Shown here one piece after another: positions 7,228 to 15,845 of a DNA stretch of 33,448 nt (position 1 is its first letter; every line of letters begins with the position of its first letter). Location: assembly GCA_022730285.1 (NCBI GenBank), contig DZCQ01000026.1, positions 1 through 33,448 of the forward strand, written 5' to 3'. The notes beneath the pieces are model-generated. The model worked only from the letters and a program-made list of their open reading frames with translations, was not told where the DNA came from and ran no database searches. This stretch comes from Flavobacterium psychrophilum. GTDB lineage: Bacteria; Bacteroidota; Bacteroidia; Flavobacteriales; Flavobacteriaceae. The translations under genes were made by a program, and so were the position numbers.

Positions 7228-8523
7228 TAATTTAGAACTGGCTGGAATTCTGAGCAATAACACAATACCTATTACAAAAAATATTCCTAAAAATATAATT
7301 GCATTTCTCATAGACCCTGTAACTTGATCTATAATTCCGTAAATAGACATTCCTATTACTATTCCTACCTTTTCAGTAACATCATAAAAACTAAAAAAAG
7401 AAGCTGTATCTGTAGTATCTGGTAATAATTTAGAGTAAGTAGAACGTGCTAATGATTGAATTCCTCCCATTACTAATCCTACAAATGCCGCAACAATATA
7501 AAACTCATTTGGCGTTTCTATAAAATAGGCAAAAACACATAATATTGCCCAAAAACCATTTAAAAAAATCAATGTTTTTATATTTCCATATTTTCCAGAT
7601 GCTCTAGAAGTTAAAAAAGCTCCTAAAATGGCAACTAATTGTATTACTAAAATACTGATAATTAATCCTGTTGTTTGCTGGCTACTTGATTTCCACGCAA
7701 TTTCTTGTGCCCCAAAGTAAGTTGCAACTAACATAACTGTCTGTACTGCCATGATAAATACAAAATAGCTATATAAATATCTTTTTAAAACCATACTTGT
7801 TTTAAGGATATTCCATACTTTTTTCAATTCTTTAAACCCATCAAAAAGCACTTCTCTAGTAAGTTTATGCCCCTTGTTTCCTTTTGGTAAATAGTAATAC
7901 GTTATTTGGCTAAAAGCAATCCACCATACTCCTACCATCACAAAAGATATCTTCATTGCTTGCATTTGTCCAGCCTCATCTTTTGCAGACATAATCATAG
8001 CTAAATTAATTAACAACAAAATAGTACTTCCAATATAGCCTAAAGAATAGCCTTTTGCACTAATTTTATCCTGCTGCTCTGGAAAAGCAATATCTGGAAG
8101 ATAGGAATTGTAAAAAACTAAACTAGCCCAAAAACCTATTAACCCAAGTAAATACATAGTGTAACTCCAAAAAAAGTTTTCGGTACTAAACCAATATAAC
8201 GAAATACAAGCCAAACCACCTAGAGTACAAAAAAAACTCAAAAAAGTTTTTTTATTTCCTAAATAATCAGATATGCCTGACAAAAATGGAGAAATAATTG
8301 CTACAATGGTAAATGCGAGTGCTGTAACAAAGCTAATCATTGCAGTGTCTTTAATAGTATAACCAAACAAATAAACTACGTGATTTCCTCTTTCCATAAA
8401 AATCATTGCATAAAAATTAGGAAATATCGCTGAAGCTATTACCAAACTATAAGCTGAATTTGCCCAATCATAAAAAGCCCAAGCATTTAATAATTTTTTA
8501 TCTCCCTTTTGAAGTGTTTTCAT
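7213..8523 (-). CDS. MFS transporter, UMF1/Atg22-like
   Basis: A 436-residue inner-membrane protein with about 12 hydrophobic segments. It opens with LLNAWAFYDWANSAYSLVIASAIFP across residues 11-35; NAW-FYDWANS is typical of the UMF1 (Atg22-like) group of the major facilitator superfamily. The loop FLSGISDYLGNKKTF corresponds to the MFS motif after helix 2, and GGIQSLARSTYSKLLPD after about residue 350 is also conserved in this group. The substrate is not known for the bacterial members, although Atg22 exports amino acids. The M48 peptidase gene lies 66 nt upstream in the same direction and may be co-transcribed. Confidence 0.88.
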   Translation of the reverse strand: MKTLQKGDKKLLNAWAFYDWANSAYSLVIASAIFPNFYAMIFMERGNHVVYLFGYTIKDTAMISFVTALAFTIVAIISPFLSGISDYLGNKKTFLSFFCTLGGLACISLYWFSTENFFWSYTMYLLGLIGFWASLVFYNSYLPDIAFPEQQDKISAKGYSLGYIGSTILLLINLAMIMSAKDEAGQMQAMKISFVMVGVWWIAFSQITYYYLPKGNKGHKLTREVLFDGFKELKKVWNILKTSMVLKRYLYSYFVFIMAVQTVMLVATYFGAQEIAWKSSSQQTTGLIISILVIQLVAILGAFLTSRASGKYGNIKTLIFLNGFWAILCVFAYFIETPNEFYIVAAFVGLVMGGIQSLARSTYSKLLPDTTDTASFFSFYDVTEKVGIVIGMSIYGIIDQVTGSMRNAIIFLGIFFVIGIVLLLRIPASSKLKFQK

Positions 8524-8589
8524 CTAATAGTGTTTGCTTAAATTTAAAAAATAGCTAAATGGAATTTATTTTTCAAAAATAACTTTTTT

Positions 8590-9408
8590 TTATTTAAAAA
8601 CAACACCAAATTTTACAGCCTCTGCTTTTGCTTGTGGCACTAGTGCTTTTAAATTTGCAATTCTAGTTTCGTTAGATGGATGTGTACTTAACATTTCTGG
8701 TGGTGCCTGCCCTCCTACTGCCGACATCCTTTCCCATAACTTAACTGCCTCTTCTGGATTGTATCCCGCTATTGCCATTAAGGTCAAACCAATCATATCT
8801 GCTTCATTTTCGTGACTTCGGCTAAAAGGCAACATACCTCCTACCTGTGTTCCTATTCCGTATGCCTGCATAATCATTTGTTGGGTTTCGGGGCTTTTAT
8901 TACCAGTTGCAACTGCTATTCCTGCACCCCCTAATTGTTGCAACAAACCTGCACTCATACGTTGCTGCCCGTGATTTGCAAGTGCATGAGCAACCTCATG
9001 CCCTAGTACAGCCGCCAAACCTGCATCATTTTTAGTAATTGGCAAAATGCCCGTATATACAACTATTTTCCCTCCAGGCATACACCAAGCATTCATTTCT
9101 TTGTTATCTACTAATTTGTATTCCCACTGGTAGTTTTTTAAATAATCGGCATTTCCATTTGCAGTAAGCCATCTTTCAGCAGCAATTTTAATTTTTGTAC
9201 CCACTGCTTCTACTTTTTCTGCATCTTTTGTATTAGACAGTACTTTATTTTCAGACAAAAACTGATTGTATTGCTGGAATGATGAAGGAAATATTTCGCT
9301 ATCTGGAACCAATGCCATTGTTTTTTGACCTGTAAACGGATTTGTTGCGCAAGAATTAAGCAATAATGCTCCTGCAAAGCTTAATAAAATTACTTTTTTT
9401 GTTTTCAT
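8590..9408 (-). CDS. M48-family metallopeptidase, lipoprotein
   Basis: A 272-residue zinc peptidase predicted to be anchored by lipid in the periplasm. Lipobox LLNSC places the acylated cysteine at residue 20. The zinc motif is HEVAH (137-141) in LGHEVAHALANHGQQRM, with the third ligand Glu in HENEADMIGL. STHPSNETRIANL near the C-terminus is also typical. This is the Loi/BepA-like branch of M48, whose members clear or help fold outer-membrane proteins, but it lacks the TPR domain of BepA. Length and motif order are complete. Confidence 0.93.
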   Translation of the reverse strand: MKTKKVILLSFAGALLLNSCATNPFTGQKTMALVPDSEIFPSSFQQYNQFLSENKVLSNTKDAEKVEAVGTKIKIAAERWLTANGNADYLKNYQWEYKLVDNKEMNAWCMPGGKIVVYTGILPITKNDAGLAAVLGHEVAHALANHGQQRMSAGLLQQLGGAGIAVATGNKSPETQQMIMQAYGIGTQVGGMLPFSRSHENEADMIGLTLMAIAGYNPEEAVKLWERMSAVGGQAPPEMLSTHPSNETRIANLKALVPQAKAEAVKFGVVFK

Positions 9409-9442
9409 TTTTATTGTTTTTGATTGTTTTTTTTATAGATTA

Positions 9443-9450
9443 CAAAAGTA
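9443..9450 (-). promoter_or_regulatory. -7 box of the M48 peptidase gene
   Basis: The minus strand reads TACTTTTG, matching TAnnTTTG, 35 nt before the start codon. No clear TTG is seen 19-21 nt further upstream. Confidence 0.45.
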
Positions 9451-9571
9451 AAACATATAATTTTCTTGAAGATATTTTTCAGGATTTAATTTATGATTTT
9501 TTTATGATTTTGGTTTACCAATTTGAAATTATTAAGTGCTAAATTGCATAAAATTTTAACATTATTTTGTT

Positions 9572-10426
9572 TTGGCAGAAAAAAGAAAAAAATCACAAGT
9601 TCCTAAAATAATGCTTCTTGGGCTAAAAATAACGCAATTCATATCTATTAAATGGGTTACTTTATTGGCTGCAAGAATATTCACAACACCCATAAAGCAT
9701 AAAATTCCGAATAGAGAAATGTATATGGACAGCAATTCTGTACAAGAAACACTTTTTGTACCTAAAATAAATAAAAAAATAGTAGTCTATCAATATGGTA
9801 ATAGTTCTAAAAAAGTGCTGCTAGTTCATGGTTGGTCTGGAAGAGGAACGCAACTTGTCAAGTTTGCCGATGCCTTGTTGCCTTTGGGGTATTCTACCAT
9901 CAGTTTTGATGCTCCTGCACATGGAAAGTCTGGTACGAAAACAACTTTAATGCCTGAATTTATTGCTTCTATTCTAGAATTAGAAAGAAAATTTGGACCT
10001 TTTGAGGCTGCAATTGGACATTCGCTTGGAGGAATGGCTCTATTAAATGCAGTAAAACAAGGACTTTCGTTAAAAAAATTGGTGGTAATAGGTAGTGGCG
10101 ATAAAATAAAAGACATTACCAAAACATATAACAATACCTTGCAACTAAAACCGATAGTTGCTGTAAAAATGAGTCAATTATTCGAAAAAAGAATTGGAGA
10201 GCCTATGGAAAATTTCTCCGCATACATTGCTGCAAAACAAGTAAATATCCCAACACTGGTTATTCATGATGAAAATGATGAGGAAGTACCCATTTCTTGC
10301 AGTATAAATATCGAGAAACATTTGCCAAAAGGCAATTTATTTCTTACAAAAAAATTAGGTCATAGAAAAATTCTTGGAAATACAAACGTGATAAACAAAA
10401 CTATTCAATTTATAAACGAAAATTAA
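9572..10426 (+). CDS. Alpha/beta hydrolase
   Basis: A 284-residue alpha/beta hydrolase, probably cytoplasmic or membrane-associated. VLLVHGWSGRGTQ holds the oxyanion HG motif, AAIGHSLGGMALLNA the nucleophile serine, VIHDENDEEVP the acid, and KKLGHRKIL the histidine. The N-terminal 45 residues are basic with an amphipathic stretch (LLGLKITQFISIKWVTLLAA). The long form begins at TTG (9572); the first ATG is at 9611 and would remove MAEKRKKSQVPKI. I keep TTG because related proteins tend to carry a basic K/P-rich start, but this is uncertain. It is followed 6 nt later by msrB. Confidence 0.85.
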   Translation: MAEKRKKSQVPKIMLLGLKITQFISIKWVTLLAARIFTTPIKHKIPNREMYMDSNSVQETLFVPKINKKIVVYQYGNSSKKVLLVHGWSGRGTQLVKFADALLPLGYSTISFDAPAHGKSGTKTTLMPEFIASILELERKFGPFEAAIGHSLGGMALLNAVKQGLSLKKLVVIGSGDKIKDITKTYNNTLQLKPIVAVKMSQLFEKRIGEPMENFSAYIAAKQVNIPTLVIHDENDEEVPISCSINIEKHLPKGNLFLTKKLGHRKILGNTNVINKTIQFINEN

Positions 10427-10432
10427 ATAAAC

Positions 10433-10900
10433 ATGAAAAAAGCAGCAATTATGATATTATTAGTATTAAATAGTACTCTATTTTTTGGTCAAAAAAACAC
10501 CAAAATAGTAAAATCAGATGCAGAATGGAAAAAGGAACTTACGACAGAGCAATATCAAGTACTTCGAAAAAAAGGAACAGAAGCTTCCTTTTCAGGAAAA
10601 TACTGGAATCATTTCCAAAACGGATATTACGCATGTGCAGCATGTAAAAATCCACTATTTTTATCTAATTCCAAATTTAATTCCGATTGTGGCTGGCCTT
10701 CTTTTGACAAAGCAATTAAGGGAAGTGTAGTTTATAATAAAGATAATACCTTTGGTATGCAAAGAATAGAGGTGGTTTGTGCAAAATGCGGAGGGCATCT
10801 TGGACATGTTTTTGACGATGGTCCATCAGATACTACAGGGAAAAGGTTTTGCACTAATTCCGTTTCCATTGTTTTTGTTCCTCAAAAAGAAAAAAAATGA
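10433..10900 (+). CDS. msrB: Methionine-(R)-sulfoxide reductase, exported
   Basis: MsrB reduces the R epimer of methionine sulfoxide in damaged proteins. This 155-residue copy has a signal peptide (AAIMILLVLNSTLFFGQ, cleavage near residue 20), so it should act in the periplasm. Zinc is held by CAAC and CAKCGGHLGH. CGWPSFD and GHVFDDGP form the active-site frame, and the catalytic cysteine lies in RFCTNSVSIVF. Its last codons overlap the next msrB by 4 nt (ATGA), so the two should be translated together. The pair repairs both compartments. Confidence 0.95.
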   Translation: MKKAAIMILLVLNSTLFFGQKNTKIVKSDAEWKKELTTEQYQVLRKKGTEASFSGKYWNHFQNGYYACAACKNPLFLSNSKFNSDCGWPSFDKAIKGSVVYNKDNTFGMQRIEVVCAKCGGHLGHVFDDGPSDTTGKRFCTNSVSIVFVPQKEKK

Positions 10901-11286
10901 AATATCCTTTAACTAAAACAGAAGAAGAATGGAAAAAAGAATTGGGAGGAGAAAAATACCAAATTCTACGAAATAAAGGAACTGAATATCCAAATAGTGG
11001 AGAATATAATTTGCACTTTGCAAATGGTACTTATAATTGTGGAGCATGTGGAGAAACACTTTTTGAAAGTTCCTCAAAATTTAAAAGTTCTTGCGGTTGG
11101 CCTGCTTTTGATAATTCTATAAAAGGAAAAATAAATTTCATACAAGACAATTCGCATGGAATGAGTCGTACAGAAATTGTATGTGCTAATTGTGGTGGTC
11201 ATTTAGGACATATATTTAACGATGGTCCTACAAAAACAGGTGTTCGATATTGTGTAAATTCACTTTCTGTAAATTTTAAATCCTAA
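10897..11286 (+). CDS. msrB: Methionine-(R)-sulfoxide reductase, cytoplasmic
   Basis: A 129-residue MsrB without signal peptide, so the cytoplasmic partner of the preceding exported copy. It has all family motifs: CGAC and CANCGGHLGH for zinc, CGWPAFD, GHIFNDGP, and the catalytic cysteine in RYCVNSLSVNF. EEEWKKELGGEKYQILRNKG near the start matches the N-terminal helix of its neighbour (EWKKELTTEQYQVLRKKG), consistent with tandem duplication followed by loss or gain of a signal peptide. The ATG overlaps the upstream stop. Confidence 0.95.
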   Translation: MKYPLTKTEEEWKKELGGEKYQILRNKGTEYPNSGEYNLHFANGTYNCGACGETLFESSSKFKSSCGWPAFDNSIKGKINFIQDNSHGMSRTEIVCANCGGHLGHIFNDGPTKTGVRYCVNSLSVNFKS

Positions 11287-11346
11287 AAAAATTGGTATTC
11301 TAGTATATTATTTCTACTTTGCATTAAAATTAATCGCAATTAGCTA

Positions 11347-13119
11347 ATGACTCCTATTACAAGATTATTCGATTTTCCTTATTATCAATTAGATAAGCAA
11401 AATTTAACCGATTGTTTAGTAACCAAGTATAATGGAATTTGGGAAAAAACTTCTACACAAGAGTATATAAATAAAGCAAATGCCATTTCTAGAGCTCTAG
11501 TTAAAATGGGAATAAAACCCAATGACAAAATTGCCATCATATCTAGCAACAATAGAACCGAGTGGAATATAATGGATATTGGAATTTTGCAAACTGGAGC
11601 ACAAACCGTGCCTATATATCCAACCATTTCCGAAGATGATTATCAATATATTCTTAACCACTGTGAAGCGAAATACTGCTTTGTATCTGATGAAGAAGTA
11701 CTTAGAAAATTAAATCTCATAAAAAGCAATACACCACAACTACAAGAGGTGTACTCATTTAACCAAATAAATAATTGCAAAAACTGGAAAGAAGTTTTAG
11801 AATTAGGTGCTGATACTACAAATCAGGAAGAAGTAGAAGCGTTAAAAAAAGCAGTTTTACCAACAGATTTAGCTACCATCATTTATACCTCTGGAACTAC
11901 AGGAAAACCAAAAGGAGTCATGCTATCGCATCAAAATATAGTTTCAGATGTTTTAAATAGTGCACCCAGAATTCCTTTCAACCCAGAAAATAGCAAAGGG
12001 TTAAGCTTTTTGCCAGTATGCCACATTTTTGAAAGAATGATACTTTATTTATACCAATTTTACGGCGTGTCTATATACTTTGGCGAATCAATAGATAAAA
12101 TAAGTGACAATATAAAAGAGGTAAAACCAACAGTAATGTCGGTAGTGCCACGTTTGGTAGAAAAAGTTTACGACAAAATATATGCAAAAGGTAGTGAACT
12201 AAAAGGAATAAAAAAGAAACTATTTTTTTGGGCAATTGACCTTGGTCTAAAATATGAACCTTATGGAGCAAATGGATTTTGGTATGAAACAAAATTAAAA
12301 ATTGCACAAAAACTTATTTTCAGTAAATGGAAAGAAGGTTTGGGTGGAAACTTAGATTTGATGGTGTCTGGAAGTGCCGCTCTACAACCAAGACTAGCAA
12401 GAATATTCGCAGCAGCACAAATCCCAATCATGGAAGGATACGGACTTACCGAAACATCTCCAGTAATTGCTGTAAATGACATACGTAACAACGGATTTAA
12501 AGTAGGAACCGTAGGAAAAGTAATAGACAATGTAGAAGTAAAAATTGCAAAAGATGGTGAAATTCTTTGCAAAGGACCAAATGTAATGATGGGTTACTAT
12601 AAAGACCCTGAACAAACCCAAGATGTACTTAAAAACAACTATTTTCACACTGGAGATATTGGCGAAATAGACTCCGAAGGATTTCTTAAAATAACCGATC
12701 GTAAAAAAGAAATATTTAAAACATCTGGAGGAAAATATATAGCACCTCAATTATTAGAAAATGCAATGAAGCAATCCAGATTTATAGAGCAAATAATGGT
12801 AATTGGAGATGGTGAAAAAATGCCAGCTGCTTTTATTCAACCCAACTTTGAATTTGTAAAAGAATGGGCAAAAATACATCAAATTCAATTAGAAGACACA
12901 TCAGAATTAATTGTGAAAAACCAAAAAGTAATAGACCGAATTCAAGAAGAAGTAACTACTATTAATGAAAAATTTGGAAATTGGGAAAAAATTAAACGCT
13001 TTGAACTAACACCTGATATTTGGAGCATAGAAGCTGGACACCTAACACCAACTTTAAAGTTAAAACGAAAAATAATCCTAGACAAATACAAAGATTTATA
13101 CCAAAAAATTTATAATTAA
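11347..13119 (+). CDS. Long-chain fatty acid-CoA ligase (AMP-forming)
   Basis: A 590-residue acyl-adenylate enzyme that activates fatty acids to acyl-CoA with ATP. The ATP-binding P-loop is TIIYTSGTTGKPKGVMLSH, preceding LPVCHIFERM. The adenylate motif is MEGYGLTET; YFHTGDIGEID and TDRKKEIFKTSGGKYIAP are the hinge and C-terminal domain motifs, and TLKLKRKII contains the catalytic-lysine region. FERM and the full C-terminal layout fit long-chain (FadD15/FAA-like) ligases rather than acetyl-CoA synthetase. It is followed 33 nt later by a transporter gene, perhaps on the same transcript. Confidence 0.93.
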   Translation: MTPITRLFDFPYYQLDKQNLTDCLVTKYNGIWEKTSTQEYINKANAISRALVKMGIKPNDKIAIISSNNRTEWNIMDIGILQTGAQTVPIYPTISEDDYQYILNHCEAKYCFVSDEEVLRKLNLIKSNTPQLQEVYSFNQINNCKNWKEVLELGADTTNQEEVEALKKAVLPTDLATIIYTSGTTGKPKGVMLSHQNIVSDVLNSAPRIPFNPENSKGLSFLPVCHIFERMILYLYQFYGVSIYFGESIDKISDNIKEVKPTVMSVVPRLVEKVYDKIYAKGSELKGIKKKLFFWAIDLGLKYEPYGANGFWYETKLKIAQKLIFSKWKEGLGGNLDLMVSGSAALQPRLARIFAAAQIPIMEGYGLTETSPVIAVNDIRNNGFKVGTVGKVIDNVEVKIAKDGEILCKGPNVMMGYYKDPEQTQDVLKNNYFHTGDIGEIDSEGFLKITDRKKEIFKTSGGKYIAPQLLENAMKQSRFIEQIMVIGDGEKMPAAFIQPNFEFVKEWAKIHQIQLEDTSELIVKNQKVIDRIQEEVTTINEKFGNWEKIKRFELTPDIWSIEAGHLTPTLKLKRKIILDKYKDLYQKIYN

Positions 13120-13152
13120 AAACTCCTTTTCTAAGAAGCACAATCTATAATC

Positions 13153-14418
13153 ATGACGCAAGTTACACATCAAGAAATTCAAAAAAAGCAAAATATACTA
13201 GGAAATTTAACGGTACAAATACTAATAGCCATGCTATTAGGTGCAGTACTTGGAGTATTTGTACATAATACATATACCAAAACTGCCGCATTAGAATTTA
13301 GTGGTTATATCAAAATGCTAGCAACTGTATTTATCCGTTTAGTACAAATGATAATTTCGCCGTTAGTATTTACAACATTAGTAGTAGGAATTGCGAAATT
13401 AGGCAATATAAAATCGGTAGGGAGAATAGGTGGAAAAGCAATGGCATGGTTTTTTTCAGCATCGTTAATATCCTTATTAATAGGATTGTTTTGGGTAAAT
13501 GTACTACAACCAGGAATTGGCTTGCCTTTAACGGAAATTAATGTGAGTGATGCCACAGAAATTACTGCAAAAACTCAATCTTTTTCGGCACAAAATTTCA
13601 TAGAACACATCATACCAAAAAGCATTATAGAAGCAATGGCAAATAATGAAATTCTACAAATTGTAATTTTTTCAATATTTTTTGGACTTGCAGCAGCCTC
13701 CATCGGAGATTTTGCCAAACCAGTTGTAAATGCTCTGGACAAAACTTCTCATATTGTTTTAAAAATGGTTAATTATGTGATGAAATTTGCCCCAATAGGT
13801 GTTTTTGGTGCAATTGCAGGTGTTTTTTCCATTCGGGATTTAAGTAGTTTACTATATATGTATGCCAAATTTTTTGGCTCTTTTTTAGTAGGAATCACTT
13901 CCTTGTGGGTATTTTTGCTATTCATCGGTTTTTTATTTTTAGGAAGTAGAATTAAAACCTTATTAAAACATATTGTAAGTCCACTTATTATAGCTTTTGG
14001 AACTACAAGCTCCGAAGCAGTTTTCCCTAAACTAACCGAAGAGCTAGAACGTTTTGGTATTAAAGACAAAATTGTCTCGTTCATGCTTCCATTAGGATAT
14101 TCTTTTAATTTAGATGGTAGTATGATGTATATGACCTTCGCAAGCATCTTCATTGCACAGGCTTATGGTGTACCATTAGATACTCCAACACAAATAACCA
14201 TGCTTTTAGTACTAATGCTAACTAGCAAAGGTATTGCTGGAGTACCAAGAGCAAGTTTAGTAGTAGTAGCAGCAACCTGTGGCATGTTTAACATTCCAAT
14301 AGAAGGAATTGCACTAATACTTCCAATAGACCATTTTTGTGACATGTTTAGAAGTGCAACCAATGTTCTAGGAAATGCACTTGCCACTTCTGTAGTAGGA
14401 AAATGGGAAAAAGAATAA
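13153..14418 (+). CDS. Dicarboxylate/amino acid:cation symporter (DctA-like)
   Basis: A 421-residue inner-membrane symporter of the DAACS (SLC1) family. After several N-terminal helices come the re-entrant loop HP1 (AFGTTSSEAVFPKL), helix 7 GYSFNLDGSMMYM (the NLDG form of the NMDGT motif) and HP2 (SKGIAGVPRASLVV). In helix 8, NVLGNALATSVVGKW carries GN where glutamate carriers have GD. HP1 with SSEA and the GN end resemble DctA (C4-dicarboxylate) more than GltP. The substrate could be succinate/fumarate or aspartate; the sequence does not settle it. Confidence 0.92.
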   Translation: MTQVTHQEIQKKQNILGNLTVQILIAMLLGAVLGVFVHNTYTKTAALEFSGYIKMLATVFIRLVQMIISPLVFTTLVVGIAKLGNIKSVGRIGGKAMAWFFSASLISLLIGLFWVNVLQPGIGLPLTEINVSDATEITAKTQSFSAQNFIEHIIPKSIIEAMANNEILQIVIFSIFFGLAAASIGDFAKPVVNALDKTSHIVLKMVNYVMKFAPIGVFGAIAGVFSIRDLSSLLYMYAKFFGSFLVGITSLWVFLLFIGFLFLGSRIKTLLKHIVSPLIIAFGTTSSEAVFPKLTEELERFGIKDKIVSFMLPLGYSFNLDGSMMYMTFASIFIAQAYGVPLDTPTQITMLLVLMLTSKGIAGVPRASLVVVAATCGMFNIPIEGIALILPIDHFCDMFRSATNVLGNALATSVVGKWEKE

Positions 14419-14470
14419 AATTTGTATAGCTAAACTAAACAACTATTGGCTAGAAGTCCACAGATTTGGC

Positions 14471-14493
14471 TTGGCAGACTGAAAGTCTGCAAG
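14471..14493. repeat. REP-like palindrome, GCAGACT-GAA-AGTCTGC
   Basis: GCAGACT (14474-14480) and AGTCTGC (14484-14490) form a perfect 7-bp stem with a GAA loop, extendable by CTT/AAG around a bulged G. It lies 55 nt after the symporter stop, has no T tract, and looks like a dispersed repeat rather than a terminator. Confidence 0.6.
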
Positions 14494-14507
14494 GTTGTAA
14501 AACTTAA

Positions 14508-14578
14508 ATTTTTAACACGAATTTCACAAATTTGCACGAATTAAATTTGTGTGAATTTGTGAAATTCGTGCTAAATTT
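14508..14578. repeat. Long near-perfect inverted repeat
   Basis: CACGAATTTCACAAATT (14516-14532) is exactly mirrored by AATTTGTGAAATTCGTG (14554-14570), a 17-bp stem. The 21-nt loop itself pairs (CACGAATT with AATTTGTG, one G-U), and the flanks TTTAA / CTAAA extend it loosely. The whole would fold into one long hairpin. I recall similar CACGAATT-rich palindromes dispersed in flavobacterial genomes; copy number here cannot be checked. Confidence 0.7.
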
Positions 14579-14892
14579 TTTAGAATCTGAAAGAGAAATG
14601 CACTAAAAGCATATAGTTTTAACTATTTTTAAGAGCAATAAAGTCTTGTGAAGTAATTATTTTTGCAGAAAATGGCAAAAAAGGATTTCCACTTCGCCAA
14701 AGCCTGTCCAAGGAAGAACGAACAGAGAAAGAAAACCTTCACAAAAAAACATAAATCAACAGAGAATTGCAGTTCATTTTTTTAGAAAATAGTTCAGTCA
14801 AAAAAATAAAAAAAACGATTCTTAGTACTTTTAGACAAAAAAAGAGTTATTTCTAACTAAAATTAGGGATACAAAATCACTATATTTAGCTA

Positions 14893-14923
14893 TTGTATTT
14901 TCAAAAAAAACAAAGTATATTTG
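14893..14923 (+). promoter_or_regulatory. Promoter of the CZB-CZB-PAS cluster
   Basis: TTG (14893-14895), a 20-nt spacer, then TATATTTG (14916-14923): a full match to the Bacteroidota consensus. Transcription should start near 14930, giving a leader of about 33 nt. Confidence 0.8.
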
Positions 14924-14962
14924 TATTAATCCCAAAGTAACCTTAACTAATACTTATTAATT

Positions 14963-15316
14963 ATGTCAGACAAAGCTATTTTTGACACAGCAATAGAAAA
15001 ACACGCTGCTTGGAAAACCAGAATTCGTGATTTTCTGGACAACAAAATTCAATTAGAAGAAAGTCAAATTACTTCTCACACCAGTTGCGATTTAGGAAAA
15101 TGGTACTATCCAGAAGGAAAAGAAAAATATGGACACTTATCTACTATGGAACAAATGGAGTTTCAACATTCAAAATTACATCAAATTGCAAAAGACATTT
15201 ATGAACTAAAAATGGCCAATGATGATAGTTTACCAGAATGGCTTGCAGATGAGCTGAATGTAGTTTCAGATAAAGTTGTAGCATTACTTACAGAAACACA
15301 AAAAGATATTAATTAA
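14963..15316 (+). CDS. Stand-alone CZB (chemoreceptor zinc-binding) protein 1
   Basis: A 117-residue protein made only of a CZB domain. The 3-His/1-Cys zinc site is visible: His14 in KHAAWK, Cys42 in CDLGKWYY (the C-x-L/F-G-x-W signature) and His69/His73 in QHSKLH. CZB domains normally sit at the end of chemoreceptors or diguanylate cyclases and report zinc or oxidant (HOCl) levels through the Zn-Cys switch. Here there is no output domain. About 78% identical to the next gene by my count (91 of 117 positions). It has its own strong promoter; a partner, perhaps the PAS protein downstream, must supply any output. Confidence 0.88.
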   Translation: MSDKAIFDTAIEKHAAWKTRIRDFLDNKIQLEESQITSHTSCDLGKWYYPEGKEKYGHLSTMEQMEFQHSKLHQIAKDIYELKMANDDSLPEWLADELNVVSDKVVALLTETQKDIN

Positions 15317-15389
15317 AACATTTTTTATAAAAAATACCAATTAAGTGTAAAAAAAACGATAAAGTGTGTGTTTTGAATATGTTTAGTAT

Positions 15390-15397
15390 TATCTTTG
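15390..15397 (+). promoter_or_regulatory. -7 box of the second CZB gene
   Basis: TATCTTTG fits TAnnTTTG, 70 nt before the start codon. A TTG at 15373-15375 is only 14 nt away, closer than usual, so the -33 part is weak. It suggests the second copy also has its own promoter. Confidence 0.5.
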
Positions 15398-15467
15398 TAT
15401 AGTTTTTTTTAAATCAACACTTATCCAAAACTAGCAAATTTAAAATAACTAATTAAAAACAACCATC

Positions 15468-15824
15468 ATGTCAGAAAAAGTAAACTTTGATGCTGCAAGA
15501 GAGAAGCACGCCGCTTGGAAAACCAGAATTCGTGATTTTCTAGACAACAAAATTCAAATGGACGAAAGTAGTATAGTTTCGCACTTGCACTGCGATTTAG
15601 GAAAATGGTATTATTCGGAAGGAAAAGAAAAGTACGGAGATATACCCGCAATGGCAGAAATGGAATTTCAACATATAAAATTACATCAAATTGCAAAGGA
15701 CATTTATGAACTAAAAATGGTTAATGATGATAGCTTACCAGAATGGCTTGCAGACGAGCTGAATGTAGTCTCTGATAAAATTGTGAACTTATTAACCAAT
15801 GCCGAAAAAGAAATTAATCAATAA
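15468..15824 (+). CDS. Stand-alone CZB (chemoreceptor zinc-binding) protein 2
   Basis: A 118-residue paralog of the preceding protein with the same zinc ligands: His14, Cys42 (HCDLGKW) and two histidines in QHIKLH. The most conserved parts are HAAWKTRIRDFLDNKIQ and LPEWLADELNVVSDK. Differences concentrate around residues 35-41 and 58-64, flanking the Cys motif and before the His pair, which would tune metal affinity or partner choice rather than abolish binding. An extra His at position 41, next to Cys42, is specific to this copy. It is followed 21 nt later by the PAS gene, so the two are probably co-transcribed. Confidence 0.88.
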   Translation: MSEKVNFDAAREKHAAWKTRIRDFLDNKIQMDESSIVSHLHCDLGKWYYSEGKEKYGDIPAMAEMEFQHIKLHQIAKDIYELKMVNDDSLPEWLADELNVVSDKIVNLLTNAEKEINQ

Positions 15825-15845
15825 CAACTCAAATTAGTAAACACC

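Larger units (their letters stand above)
14419..14962. other. Gene-free 544-nt stretch with hairpin repeats
   Basis: No open frame of note on either strand. It contains two hairpin repeats (14471-14493 and 14508-14578) and, at its right end, a strong promoter (14893-14923). Between 14581 and 14892 I see only AT-rich sequence with poly-A runs and no recognisable gene remnant. Confidence 0.6.

Noticed and set aside
13773..14153. 126-codon frame antisense to the symporter
   Set aside because: The sense strand encodes clear SLC1-family motifs throughout; the antisense product has no recognisable domain and no promoter.
14471..14578. CRISPR array or terminator pair after the symporter
   Set aside because: Only one copy of each hairpin is present, with no regular spacers, and neither is followed by a T tract.
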